Positions 7,975-19,200 of a stretch of DNA of 23,480 bases are shown piece by piece. The position numbers were made by a program, and so were the translations under genes. The notes below the pieces were generated by a model. The model worked only from the letters and a program-made list of their open reading frames with translations, searched no databases and was not told the origin of the DNA. This stretch comes from Pelagophyceae sp. CCMP2097 (Eukaryota > Sar > Pelagophyceae), in NCBI GenBank assembly GCA_026770575.1, contig MU657189.1, forward strand, positions 363,881-387,360, in the 5' to 3' direction. How positions within the stretch are numbered: the first letter of the stretch is position 1; the number at the start of each line of letters is the position of its first letter.

Positions 7975-8576
7975 GTACAAGATGGTTTCGCCAAGAAAGT
8001 CAAGTATTTTTTGGGCAAATTTGAGACGGTCTTTCGAGGTACAGTTACCGGGGTCGCATGCAGCGCGCCGAGACGCCTCCAGCCGTGCCGGGTGAACTTT
8101 CCTACGTCTTATATGGGCTGAGAAAATCGATTTGGCGACTTTGGCGAGGGCCGTTACCACCCAAGGAGACCTCGGATTTTCGTTCATCCACCGCCGATGG
8201 CCGCGCACGGCCGTGTGTAAGAAGGCTACGTCGAGCAACCACCGAAATACCTGACCTAAAATGCCCGGGGCTGTCACCAAGAAGCTACAGTTGACCCATA
8301 TTTTTGAAAAAAATGGGCCGTTTCTTCTCTCTTTTTAAGAAAAGTGGCCGTTTTTTTAGAAACTATGTGGTGTGTGTTTATATAAAAAGGGTGTCTATCT
8401 ATATCTTTCGATCGCTGTAACTTTTGCAAAAGACGCTCTTTGGTTAAAGTAGAGCTCTGGCGGACTTTTCCTTGGGGTGCGTGCGCGGCCGCCGGAAGCT
8501 CAGCCCAATGCCCACTTTAGTTTTGCCAAAAAAACGCGCAATGCAAAATCAGTTTCTTGGCGAAACCATCTTGTAC
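7975..8576. mobile_element. 602-bp segment bounded by 24-bp perfect inverted repeats
   Basis: GTACAAGATGGTTTCGCCAA plus GAAA at 7975-7998 is exactly reverse-complemented at 8553-8576. No target duplication is visible and the interior has no credible gene; it includes a TATATAAAAA tract (about 8379) and T-rich low-complexity sequence. It may be a small non-autonomous element or a rearranged repeat pair. Confidence 0.5.
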
Positions 8577-8758
8577 CGCGTCGCGGCCCAGGCATTGCCT
8601 GGGTCCTTTCCTCCGTCTGTGCCTTTTTGCCTCCGGAGCTGGGAATTCCTAAGTAGAAATTCAGCGAGACTTACAAAAAAAAGAAAAAAAATATTGTGAA
8701 AGCAACAGGTTTGGATCATGTCCGGGAAGAGTATGTCACCGAGAGACCCAACAGATTA

Positions 8759-9319
8759 CAATTGTATCGAAGATGAAACCGGGGGATAATAAGTGCGCAA
8801 AGTTTTGCCTCCGGATCCCAGAAGCCGCCAGCGCGGGTGGGCGCGGTCGCTATGGGTCTCCCTGCCCCCTGGGGTGTCCGTGAAATGATCAGCCGCGTGG
8901 AGGGCGCCTTGCAAGGGCGTGAACGGGCGTTTCCTCTAATATGTTAGACTTGATAAAATCATTATTTGCCTCCTTGTCTTGATTTTGACTTGATTTTGCC
9001 TCCTTATCGCGAAGGTTCGGGCCGGGCTGTCAACTGCAGGATCGAAGGGATCGAAAATCTGGTTATGTGACGGGGTGGGTCCATATGTACTAGCCTGAAA
9101 TCGTACCGATCCTATGCGATTGCCGCGAGTGGCGCTTCAGACGAGCCAAAACTGACGTCTGGATTTCGAGTTTGAGCGTTTTTAACAGACAATTTCTTTA
9201 GGATCGGGCATCTTGGGACTCAGCGAGACGCCCTCTATCACCCCCAACAGGAGCGAAACAGCCCCCGACGAAAACTGTAGTTGACAGAAAGCCCTTGGCG
9301 TTATAAGCGATACCCCTTG
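8759..9319. mobile_element. 561-bp TIR element, copy 2, TA-flanked
   Basis: Second copy of the 2149-2700 element in the same orientation. The right end keeps CGATACCCCTTG followed by TA; the left end has decayed to CAATTGTATCGA after TA. Interior blocks align in order with copy 1 with many substitutions and small indels, suggesting an old insertion. Bases 8577-8758 to its left are AT-rich and show nothing recognised. Confidence 0.75.
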
Positions 9320-9891
9320 TAAAGAAGCGAGGAAATCCTTAACTGAATCGCAACTTGAGCTGGAATTGGGGAGTCAGGCATGGTTTGCGATCGCTCGACC
9401 AACCCAATTTGGGGCGGCAACGCGAGCTTGGCAAATGGAGTCGTATGTCGTCAATTCACGATCATGCCGAATGGTACTTTGCAGGCCGCTCCCCAAACAG
9501 CCACCTGTACTCTAAAATCCGCGAATTTCGAGGCGCGCGTTCCATGAAGTGCCTGTGTTCAGAGCACGCGCCAAGACGCCAAAAGACGTTTACCGAGTGC
9601 ATTCTTTCGATCTTGAAGAAAGTGAGGAGCATGGATAACTCGGGCACCACCTTGCGCGTACGCTATTGCAAAATTGGGGAGTCGGGCATGCGTGCTCGGG
9701 CCGTCGGACTCGACGCCAGCAAGGTACAACGCACGCGCGGTCTTGTGCCCCCAATTTCATCATGCGTGGGCATCGAGCCTAGAAGACGGCGTGACCAGAA
9801 CCTCGACAAAGTGAACCCGCGTGATCCGCGCGCGCGCACCGCGCCGGAAGGATCCTGTTATTTTAATATAAACAGGTCGCTTTTTAAACCC

Positions 9892-9912
9892 CCCCGGGGG
9901 GGGGGGGGGGGG
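9892..9912. repeat. C-run/G-run homopolymer junction
   Basis: Seven or so C are followed by about nineteen or twenty G. The two runs are self-complementary, and a G tract of this length can form a quadruplex. Run length is unreliable in assembled sequence. Confidence 0.8.
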
Positions 9913-9979
9913 TTCTTTGGATTTGAAAAAATCTAGGCCCCTTTTCCGGGGTCGTTATTGAAGATCGCCCTTGGGTAAT

Positions 9980-10007
9980 TTTGTCTGTCCGTCTGTCTGT
10001 CTGTCTA
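9980..10007. repeat. GTCT tetranucleotide microsatellite
   Basis: About six or seven GTCT units with one GTCC interruption. Confidence 0.85.
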
Positions 10008-10420
10008 TTGCGCAGTTCCATCCGTGTGGAACCTTAAAACAAACCCCTGCTGTCGCTCAAAAAGTTCCCAGGGTGCCGGTGCCATTCCCCGAGCCAAGTC
10101 GTGAGTTCAACGTTCGACGGATTGCAACGGCCCCGGGGGCTCGGCGTTGGGCGGGTTGGCTCGGGAGGGTCGTGGGACCCTACCACCGAGCTGGTTTTCG
10201 CATCGCGCGTTGGAGCGCTCGTACTGACCGTGAATGCTCCAAAATGAAAGGGTAAAAGATAAGATTAACCTTGCCGGGTCGGATCCTCGTTAAGGCCTTG
10301 CCTTTCAGGAGGGCCCGTATGACCGGAGCAGCTCATGGGAAACTCAGGATGACCCCCAAGACGACTCCCCCAAGCCAAAATCCGCCTGGCTGGCCGGGAT
10401 CGGCCATTACATTGGGGGTA

Positions 10421-10460
10421 GGCTTACGCGACGCGCGTCGTGGACGAGCAGGGCGTGGAC
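10421..10460 (+). repeat. Dispersed GACGCG-GTGGACGAGCAG repeat, partial copy
   Basis: GCTTACGCGACGCGCGTCGT, then GGACGAGCAGGGCGTGGACG, matches 23211-23255 and 23326-23370 almost exactly; the inverted relative is at 1217-1335. Confidence 0.7.
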
Positions 10461-10975
10461 GATTACATTGGGGCACTTTTAGTCATTGAGCATGATGGAC
10501 TCGCGCTCCACCCCCAGCGAGCGCAGCCGCAAACCCTTTGGTACGGCGACGCAGGAGCACGACGCGCACCGAGCGCACCCCTCGCGAACACGATCCGAGC
10601 CTTATACACTGTGGACAAGCCTTGAACCCTGTACAGGGTTTGAGGCGATTTGGGGAATGACACCCTGCGGACTTTTTGACCGACAGCAGGGCAAGACGCA
10701 CGCCTGTGCAGCATGCTGCTGCGCGCGGTTGCGAGGGTGGCGCGAGGCTTGGACCGGGTGTGCCGGTCCTTCTTTGCCGCTGCGCCATCAACATCGAAAT
10801 AGGACTTAACCTAAGCCAGCCTACTCGCGTTTCAAAGTGTCCTCTAAACGACCGCACCAACATACCAAAGGCGCCCTCCGGGGAGCTGCAGTACCTCCGG
10901 TGCGCCATGGTAATTTACAAAAGAAAGATGCGTGTGTTTTCAATACAATTGTAGAACCTTTTTTGGCCGGGTGGC

Positions 10976-11369
10976 AGGAGTAGGCAGGGGGGCACCACTC
11001 CCGACCGGATCAACCAGGTGGCTGACTGGTTTGGGACGAGGCCGACTGATTATATAGGGTTCAAAAAAAACGCGAATTGTACCCCCTTTTCTCCAGTCTG
11101 GAGGGTATTTCGCGAAAAAATGGAGGGCAAACAAAATACATTCTAGAGGGGAAATCCTGTCATGCCGTCGTCGCGAGCCTTGTTATCATGACGCCGGAGC
11201 ACCGCCTGCCGGTCGGGAGTGCCCCCGGGTCCTCGTGCGCGCCCATCAGCGCTTATAGCGCACCGTTGGGGCCGACCACCCCACCAGGGACCGGACTGAC
11301 TGACTGGTTCTGGCCGACCCTTCCAAAATCATGATACCATTGGTTAAATTAATTCCCTGCCTACTCCTG
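10976..11369. mobile_element. 394-bp TIR element inserted in the left duplicate, with 6-bp target duplication
   Basis: The element begins CAGGAGTAGGCAGGG and ends CCCTGCCTACTCCTG, a perfect 15-bp terminal inverted repeat, with a second internal inverted pair (10997-11009 and 11209-11221). GGGTGG stands directly on both outer sides (10970-10975 and 11370-11375), a clean 6-bp target site duplication. The right-hand duplicate lacks the element at the matching place, about 12745-12755, so an empty site is available for comparison. There is no internal gene; it is non-autonomous. Confidence 0.75.
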
Positions 11370-11741
11370 GGGTGGCGCGCGTTCAAAGGGACCTTCGCCG
11401 AAAACTATGACGCGCGATGCGCAAGCAGCTGGACCGCTTCCGCGTCGCCGGGCGGCTTCGCTGAGCACGGCGCCGAAGAGGAGCCTTTCAAAGTATTTCC
11501 AAAAAGCAGCGGACTTCAGCGCGCTCTCCGCGGGCGGCGCGGGCGACGCTTCCCGCCGCCGACTGTGCGACTTTGTTCGTCGGGGAAGTTTTTTGGAGAG
11601 TTTAATTTCCCAAAACCATTTCCGGTGGTTCTCGAGGGGCCAGGCGGCGGAGCTCCGGAGACACTCCTCGAGTAGAGGTGGTGCTTTGCCAGCGCGCACG
11701 CGTTCGTGAAGAGGCCTCCCGCGACCGCACGCGCGCCAAAG

Positions 11742-11892
11742 ATGAGCCTGCCCGCAGGTGCGCCTTCTCGCGAGAGAGCCTCAGTGTTCGGCTGACGATT
11801 GTCCCTCTTCGAGTGGCCCAGACGCCCCGTTTTTCAGGCTGGGAGCAGCGGTCGGACTCCGAGGGCCGCGCGTTTTACGTCGACCACGCTTC
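11742..11892 (+). CDS. 5' end of a duplicate WW-domain gene, cut by the assembly gap
   Basis: Exon 1 is 11742-11757 (ATG, reading MSLPA) and exon 2 starts at 11838 after TTTTTCAG; together they read [20 protein letters not shown], then DHAS, and run into Ns. This equals the start of the large gene at 13128, including splice positions (donor GTGCGC). The intron between them has diverged in sequence while the exons have not, which suggests selection on the coding part. The gap is only 815 bp before the second copy's flank begins, so if the gap size is true the full gene cannot fit and this copy is truncated. A divergent allele wrongly placed in tandem is the alternative. Confidence 0.7.
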
Positions 11893-12707
11893 NNNNNNNN
11901 NNNNNNNNNNNNNNNNNNNNNNNNNNNNNNNNNNNNNNNNNNNNNNNNNNNNNNNNNNNNNNNNNNNNNNNNNNNNNNNNNNNNNNNNNNNNNNNNNNNN
12001 NNNNNNNNNNNNNNNNNNNNNNNNNNNNNNNNNNNNNNNNNNNNNNNNNNNNNNNNNNNNNNNNNNNNNNNNNNNNNNNNNNNNNNNNNNNNNNNNNNNN
12101 NNNNNNNNNNNNNNNNNNNNNNNNNNNNNNNNNNNNNNNNNNNNNNNNNNNNNNNNNNNNNNNNNNNNNNNNNNNNNNNNNNNNNNNNNNNNNNNNNNNN
12201 NNNNNNNNNNNNNNNNNNNNNNNNNNNNNNNNNNNNNNNNNNNNNNNNNNNNNNNNNNNNNNNNNNNNNNNNNNNNNNNNNNNNNNNNNNNNNNNNNNNN
12301 NNNNNNNNNNNNNNNNNNNNNNNNNNNNNNNNNNNNNNNNNNNNNNNNNNNNNNNNNNNNNNNNNNNNNNNNNNNNNNNNNNNNNNNNNNNNNNNNNNNN
12401 NNNNNNNNNNNNNNNNNNNNNNNNNNNNNNNNNNNNNNNNNNNNNNNNNNNNNNNNNNNNNNNNNNNNNNNNNNNNNNNNNNNNNNNNNNNNNNNNNNNN
12501 NNNNNNNNNNNNNNNNNNNNNNNNNNNNNNNNNNNNNNNNNNNNNNNNNNNNNNNNNNNNNNNNNNNNNNNNNNNNNNNNNNNNNNNNNNNNNNNNNNNN
12601 NNNNNNNNNNNNNNNNNNNNNNNNNNNNNNNNNNNNNNNNNNNNNNNNNNNNNNNNNNNNNNNNNNNNNNNNNNNNNNNNNNNNNNNNNNNNNNNNNNNN
12701 NNNNNNN
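11893..12707. other. Assembly gap (Ns)
   Basis: A run of 815 Ns. Any open frame reported across it is meaningless. It separates the two duplicate copies. Confidence 0.99.
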
Positions 12708-12711
12708 ACTG

Positions 12712-13276
12712 GTGTGTGTTTTTTCAATAGGAATTCCTACTTGAAGTCTTTTTTTTGGCCGGATTTTGCGGCCAGTCGAGACCATCGCCGAAAATAATGG
12801 CGCGCGGTGCCGGCGAAGCTGGACCGCTCCCGCGCTGTGGACGGCTTCGCTAAGCGCGGCGCCGAAGAGGGGCCTTCCAAGGTATTTCCAAAAAGCAGCG
12901 AATTTTTAGCGCGCTCGCAGCCGGCGGACGTGGGCGATGCCTCCCGCCGCCACGGAGCGACTTTGTTCGTCGGGGAAGTTTCTTTGGAGAAGCCGATTTC
13001 CCAAAACCATTTCCGGTGGTTCTCGAGGCCTGCAGGCGGGTGAGATCACTCCTCGAGCAGAGGTGGTGCTTTGCCAGCGCGCCCGTGAAGAGACCCTTGC
13101 GCATCGCCTTCCGCGCGTGCGCCCAAGATGAGCTTGCCCGCAGGTGCGCCTTCTCGCGCGAGATGTTGTGATTCGTCCTTTCGATTGTCCATCGTCGAGT
13201 GGCCCATACGCCCCGCTTTTCAGGATGGGAGCAGCGGTCGGACTCCGAGGGCCGCGCGTTTTACGTCGACCACGCC
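12712..13276 (+). repeat. 5'-flank duplication, right copy
   Basis: Right-hand partner of 10930-11892 (see there), without the 394-bp insertion. It contains the presumed promoter and leader of the large gene. No TATA box is obvious; the longest stretches conserved between the two copies (about 12890-12900, 12960-12980, 13002-13026 and 13057-13080) are candidate regulatory or leader sequence. Confidence 0.8.
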
Positions 13277-16200
13277 TCAAAAAGCACGACGTGGGTCCGC
13301 CCGACGGCGCCGACGGCCGCGGCGGCCGCGGGCCGCGGTGACGACATGGACGGCGACGAGGCACTCGCGCGTTTTTTGCAAGACGAAGAAAGGCAGGGCA
13401 CGCAGGGCCGCGCTCAAACGGCGCCGGTCTCGGATGAAGAGCTCGCGCGGCGGTTACAAGCGGAGGAAAACGAAAACGAGGAACCTAAATCCACGAAGTC
13501 GGAACCGAAGAAAGCCGCGCCGTCCTTCTTCGCCCGGCGCGGCGCCAAGGAGACGGACGAGGACGTGCCGCCGTCGGACTTTGAGGGCGAACTGCTCGTG
13601 CGCAAAGAGATAAAGAATCTGGGGTGGCGCAAAGTGTACGTCTCCCTGAGCGTCGTACACCGCACTTCTACCGCCACACCGCGCCTCCCCTAGGTACGCG
13701 CGCCTCGTCGGGTCGACGCTGGCCGTTTATGGCGATGCAGGGAAGACGAAGGCCGAGGTGCGGCTGGTGCTGGCGGGCGCGCAGCTGTCGGAAAGCTCTT
13801 CGCAAGGCAAGCTCGGTGCGTCCTCAATCGCCGTCCGGGGACCGTCCGCTCAATCGCCGCCCGGGGACTGTCCGCTCAATCGCCGCCCGGGGACCGTCGG
13901 ACTCGGAGGGGCGGGCCCCGGGGGAGCCTTGCAGACCCTGAGTCGCAGTCGACGTCCGCGTGTGCCGCAACACATGCCCGGTTAGTCTCGAAAAAAGACG
14001 ACATCTTCCGCTTCCGCGTGCGGATCGCCGACGGCGCCGCGGTTTCAGCCGACGACGTGGTCGAAGGCGGTGCGGTGGTCGAAGGGATTTTTGAACTGGC
14101 CGCAGAAACGGAGGCGTTGCGGGCAGAGTGGCTCGGCCAGTGCTTCATCGCCGGCGCGGCCATCCCCAGAGCAGACCTCGCCGCGAAAGCGCTCAGGCCG
14201 CTGCTCGACGCGGACGGACCCGCAAGAGCTCGAGTGCTGAGGGCGCTGGCAAATGTATTGGCGGCGTCTTTCTTGTGGCCCAGAGGCGTCGCAGACGAGG
14301 CCTCGCTGCGGCATTTTGGCCTGTGAAACATCGTTGCGGGTTGTCGCGTCCTTGGCAACCGCGCCATCCGCTGCACCGCGCCCTCGGCCCTAGGCGCTGC
14401 GCGACGACGAGTCTGGCGATTTGGCGAGGGCGTTGAACATCTGCGGAGCGTTTGATAAGTTGGACAAGTGTTTGCGGGATGGACCGGGGCAGGAACAGGC
14501 TGCGAAGTGTGTTTATTTTGCAGCGCTGCAGGGCATCACCATGGTGCGTCGTTGTGTTCACGGGGGCGCGGTTTCTCACGGGGGCGCCGTCAGAGCGTTC
14601 TTGGCAGGAGCTTGTCACGGCGACTGTCTCACGGAGACCTCGTCGCAAGGACCTCGTCAGAGAGACTTTGCCAGAGAGACTTTGTCAGACTTTGACAGGG
14701 CCTTGACACGGGGACCTTGTCACCTCAGGGGCCGCGTCGCGGGGACTGTGTCGTGGGGACCGTCGCACTGAGGTTGTCATGGGGACCATGTCATTGGGGA
14801 CCTTGCCACGGGGTTCTCCTCACAGGGACGCTCGTCACACACGGGGCCTTGTCACGGGGCTTGCCACACAGGGACCTTGTCACAAAGACTTTGTCCCAGG
14901 GACCTCGTCTCACAGTGACTTTGTCTCCGTGACTTTGTCTCACAGGGACCTTGTCTCACAGGGACCTTGTCGTGGGGACCGTGTCACCTTGTCACGGGGT
15001 TCTTGTCACAGGGACCTCGTCACACGGGCCTTGTCGTGGATCTTGTCACAAAGACTTTGTCACAAACTTTGTCCCAGGGACCTTTTCACCGGGACCCTGC
15101 CTCGGTGACTTTGTCTCGCAGGGACCTTGTCACGGGGACCTCGTCGCAGGGATTCTGTCAAGGACCGTGTCGCAGGGACCTCGCCACGGGGTTCTCCTCG
15201 CAGGGACCTCGTCACGGGGTTCTCCTCACAGGGACACACGGGCCTTGCCACAGGGCTTGTCGAGAGGGTTCTTCTCACAAAGACCTTGTCTGAGGGACCT
15301 TTTCCTCACAGGGTTTCCTCACAGGGGCATTGCCTCCACAGGGGCCTTGCCTCGGTGACTTTGTCTCAGAGGGACCGTGCCACGGGACCTCGTCACAGGG
15401 ATGCTGTCAGGGACCGTGCCACGGGATCATGCCACGGGACCTCGTGAATGGGTTCTTCTCACGGGGCCTTGTCGTGAGGACCTCGTCCAGGATCCTTGTC
15501 ACGGGGACGTGTCACGGGGACGTGTCATGGAACCTTGCCATAGGAACCCTGCCATAGAGACCGTGTCACGGGGATTTTTGTCACTGGACTTGGTCACTTG
15601 GACTGTGTCACACATGGACCTCGTCATGGGAACCGTGTCGTGGGGGGCTTGCCATAGGGACCGTCGCACAGGGAGGTTGACACGGGGACCTTTTTATGGA
15701 GACCTTGCCACGGGGTTCTCCTCACAGGGACACACGGGCCTTGTCACAGGGCTTGTCGAGAGGGTTCTTCTCACAAAGACCTTGTCTGAGGGACCTTGTC
15801 TCACGAGGACCTTGCCTCGTTGACTTTGTCTCACAGTGACCTCGTCACGGGGACCTCGTCACAGGGATGCTGTCAGGGGCCGTGTCACGGGGCCTCGTCG
15901 CGGGATGTGTGTCACGAGGGCCTCGTCACGGGGACCTCGTTGCCTGTCACGGGGCCGATTCTGGGCCAGGTGTCTTTTGCAACTTTTCAAAAGGACATTT
16001 GAACCTTGCAACTTGAACCTTGCCCCTTTGGACCTCGTCACGGGACCTCGTCACGGGGACCTCGTCTCCACAGGGACCTTGTCCCAGGGACCTTGCCACG
16101 GTGACTTGTGTCTCGTTGGACCGTGCCACGCGGGGTCCTTGTCACGAGGACGGTGTCAAAGGGGACCGTGTCACCGGGTTTCATGCCACGGGGTTCTTTG

Positions 16201-19200
16201 TCGCGAGGCCCTTTTCACGAGCCTTTGCCACGGGGCCGTTTCACAAAGTCGCCGGGGCCTCGCCGCGGCAAGTTTGTCACAGGCGATTTTGTCCCAGGGA
16301 CCTCTTTGACCCGGAGCCACCTTTGGCGAGGCCCCGGGTTCGGCGAGGGGATCGAGGGCTTGCTGCGGCGGGTCAAGCGGGCGAGGGAGCGAACGTGTCG
16401 AAGAAGCGTCTGGTCGAAGAAAATTTCGAAAAGGGCGACGTAGGCCAAGGCGGGAATCGCGACGGCGCTAGTTAATCTGCTCACGTCCAACGACGACGGC
16501 CTGCAGCGCTGGGCCTGCGCGGCGCTGACGCCGGTGGCCCAGCATAGCGGGGAGGCGGTGACGGCAATGGTGGAGTCACCTGGAGTATTTACGCTCGTCG
16601 CGCTTCTCTCGTCCTCCCAGTCCCAAGTCAAAGCCCACGCCCTCGCAGCTGTGATCATGCTCCTCGACAAGTGCATCTCGAACCCGCTCGGCGCCAAGTT
16701 GGCGGACGCGGCGGTGGACGCGGGTGCGATTGGCGCGCTGGCTCCGTTGTTGACGGCCGACGATTCTCAAGTCAGTCAAGGCGCTCTTGAAGCTTTAGTC
16801 GCATTATGCGCCCTCTCGGAAAGGTGCAGAGACGCTCTGCGCCACGAGCTGAGGCTGCCGGACTTTGCAGCCGGTTTGGCCGAGCTGGCGGCGGCGTCTT
16901 CTCAACGGCCGGGGGCCTTTTCAGACGCGGTGCTTCGCATCATCGCCGACTCGGTGTATGTTGTAGACGAGTATACCGGCGCCGAGTGTCCTCGTCGGGC
17001 GCCGCAGGCGGCGGCGGCGGCGAAGAACGTCTTTGGGCACATGGACTTTCGGTTGAGGATGGAAGACTCGTCGGCAGACGGACTGCTCGCCGCGGCAGCC
17101 AAGGTACGTGATTTTTGAGTTCGGACCGTCGCGCGAGGGGCTTTCTGCGGCGGACCGTCGCGCGACGGGGCAAGTGATTCCCGAGAAGGACTTGACTTGG
17201 TCCAACGTCGACGCGGCTCTGGATAGGTAAACTTCTCGACGCGGCGGTCCGGCGTGCGCGAGGACGGGTGCCGCGTCCTGGCGGCGATGATCGCGCACGT
17301 TCCAGGGGCGGCGGACGCTGGGGTGGTGGTGCAATCAACGAATCTTTTAGTCCGATGCATATCTTCAGATCTCGCGCCCACTCTGAACGACCACAAAGGC
17401 CCCAAGTGCGGCGCCGCCCTCGCCGCTCTGTCGCACCTCGTCCTCGCGGCGACGCGGCGAGGCGATTCGGGCGTGGCGGTGTTAGTGGCGCCGTGTTTAG
17501 AATTGCTTTCGACAGGCGGCTTCTTTGAAGCGCGGCAGAATCGGTGCGTTTTGAAAAGTGCCCTTGTGGCTTCTCGCGGGGCCACGCTCCACCGGCCCGG
17601 AGGCGCGGGGGGGGCACTTGGCGGAGACGGGTTCACACGTAGGGCTCTCATCTCGGCGCGATCGGCAACTTTAATCCACGCCCTCCTCGAGGCGGCGTAC
17701 CGCGACGCCAACGCCGGGCCGGTGCTGCTGCAGCTTTGCGCAAGGTCGTTGCAGAGGATCGTGGGGCTCTTTGACGTGACGGTGGATGATGAGGATTACG
17801 ACAAATTCTTCGTCTCCGCCGGTCTGCTCGCTCTGGGCTCGCTCTGCGGCGCCGCTAGACCGCGCGACCGGCAGGCGCACGCCTCCGAGGCGGCGGCGAG
17901 GAGGGACGTGGCCGGGAGTGAGTGCTATTTGCTTTTGGGCGTCTGCCCCCCGTCGGGATATTTGTCTGCCCCGTTTTTTTCAACGTGGCCATGGCAGTCT
18001 TGTCGGCACGGCCGCATGCCGAGACAAGTGCCCCCCAGCGCTTCTATTAGGTTTGGGCGTCTCTCTGGCGCTGTCGGCGGCGCTGTCTTCGGGGCAGGCG
18101 GCGCGGCGGCGGGCGGCGGCGAGACTCTTGACCGTGCGCGGGCGGCGTCCAAGGCGAGGCGTGGGAAACTTGTGACGTGACCCCACGCAACTCGAGACAT
18201 CCGCGCGACTCGAGACATGCATTCTCTTCATGTCGAGACAGTCGACGAGTCGAGACGGCCCCACGATACTCATCACTCCAGGGCTCGTCAAATCTGCCCC
18301 ACTCGTCACATCCCACTTGTCGAACTGCCCTCGGGACGTGCGATGCCGAGGCATGCGCCACGGGATTCCACATCGTCATGTCGACTTCGCCCCGCGCAAC
18401 TCGGCACGCTTGCCATGGGGTTCTTGCCACAGGGACCGTGTCATTGGAACCTTGTCACGGGAACCTTGCCACGGGGTTCGTGCCACGGGGACCTTGTCGC
18501 ATGGACCTCGTCAGAGGGACCTCCTCACAGGGACCTTGGCCACGGGGACCTTGCCACGGGGGACCTTGCCCTCGAGACGGCAGTTGCGACAATGGGAGTT
18601 GCGACAGTGGAACGTGCGACGTCTCCGAGAGCCCCCGAGACGCGCGAAGGTCCTATGGACGCGCGAGGACTGTTTGGAATGCGGGGAGTGGGGCGATGGA
18701 GAGAGTGCGTAGCTCGACGCATGAATGCGGGGAGTGGGACGATGGAGAGAGCGCGTAACTCGACGCATGCGGAGAGTGGACTCGAATGACTCGACGCAAT
18801 AGGCGCTTCTCCTCGACGACGGCGAGAAAAGGATGGCATCAACGCTCGCGCGCGCCGGCCTCGTCGGCCTCGCCGCGGGCAACCTCGCCGATGTGGATGA
18901 TGTGGTCCGGGCGGAGTCTTTCGAAGCGTTTTCGGCCTTAGTCGCTTTCGCCCCGCCTGAGGATAGAGACGTGATTTCGGGCGTGCAAACTCTCTGCCTC
19001 GCCCTCTCGCGCGGCGCCGTCGCCGCCGACGCTCTGGCGCGCGGCTACGACGCCAGGCGGGCCGTGGAAAAGGCGGCCGAGTGCATCGCCGAGGCTTCAG
19101 GCAATTCTGCTGCTGTTGTGCAAGCGATTGCGGGGCCCGAGACGTACGCGGCGCTTTTGGGTCTTGTAAGAGCAGACGACGCCGACTGGCGCGCGCCGTA

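Larger units (their letters stand above)
9320..10930. other. Gene-poor stretch with simple repeats
   Basis: No gene is supported here. Recognisable items are a run of C directly followed by about twenty G (about 9892-9912), a GTCT microsatellite (about 9980-10007), and one copy of the dispersed GACGCG.GTCGTGGACGAGC repeat (10421-10460). Open frames up to 193 codons cross the area but show no domain and change character within themselves. Confidence 0.5.
10930..11892 (+). repeat. 5'-flank duplication, left copy (carries an insertion)
   Basis: Bases 10930-10975 and 11376-11892 match, in order, 12712-13276: GTGTGTTTTCAATA, TTTTTTGGCCGG, then GCCGAAAA, CGGCGCCGAAGAG, GTATTTCCAAAAAGCAGCG, GACTTTGTTCGTCGGGGAAG, CCAAAACCATTTCCGGTGGT, GAGGTGGTGCTTTGCCAGCG, and the first coding exons. 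Non-coding parts differ at roughly 20-25% of positions, but the coding part is nearly identical. The copy ends at the N gap. Confidence 0.8.

Noticed and set aside
7817..8095. 92-codon frame with a hydrophobic segment (SLVVFVGVALWGAVASVAQL)
   Set aside because: It lacks an ATG, has no neighbour exon found, and its 3' half overlaps the left end of an inverted-repeat element; kept out as unsupported.
9355..9936. 193-codon frame
   Set aside because: No recognisable motif, no good ATG, and it runs into the C/G homopolymer; likely chance.
11678..12797. Open frames of about 300-350 codons across the N run
   Set aside because: They consist almost wholly of unknown bases.
14600..16320. CRISPR-like array or repeat protein genes in the GGGGACCTTGTCAC tract
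   Set aside because: Units are 14-16 bp, degenerate and contiguous with no spacers. The flanking exons join in frame across the tract, so it is an intron, and the long open frames ([11 protein letters not shown] type) are by-products of a repeat without stops.
16902..17711. 269-codon and 225-codon minus-strand frames
   Set aside because: Antisense shadows of ARM exons 6-8, with low-complexity Arg/Pro composition.
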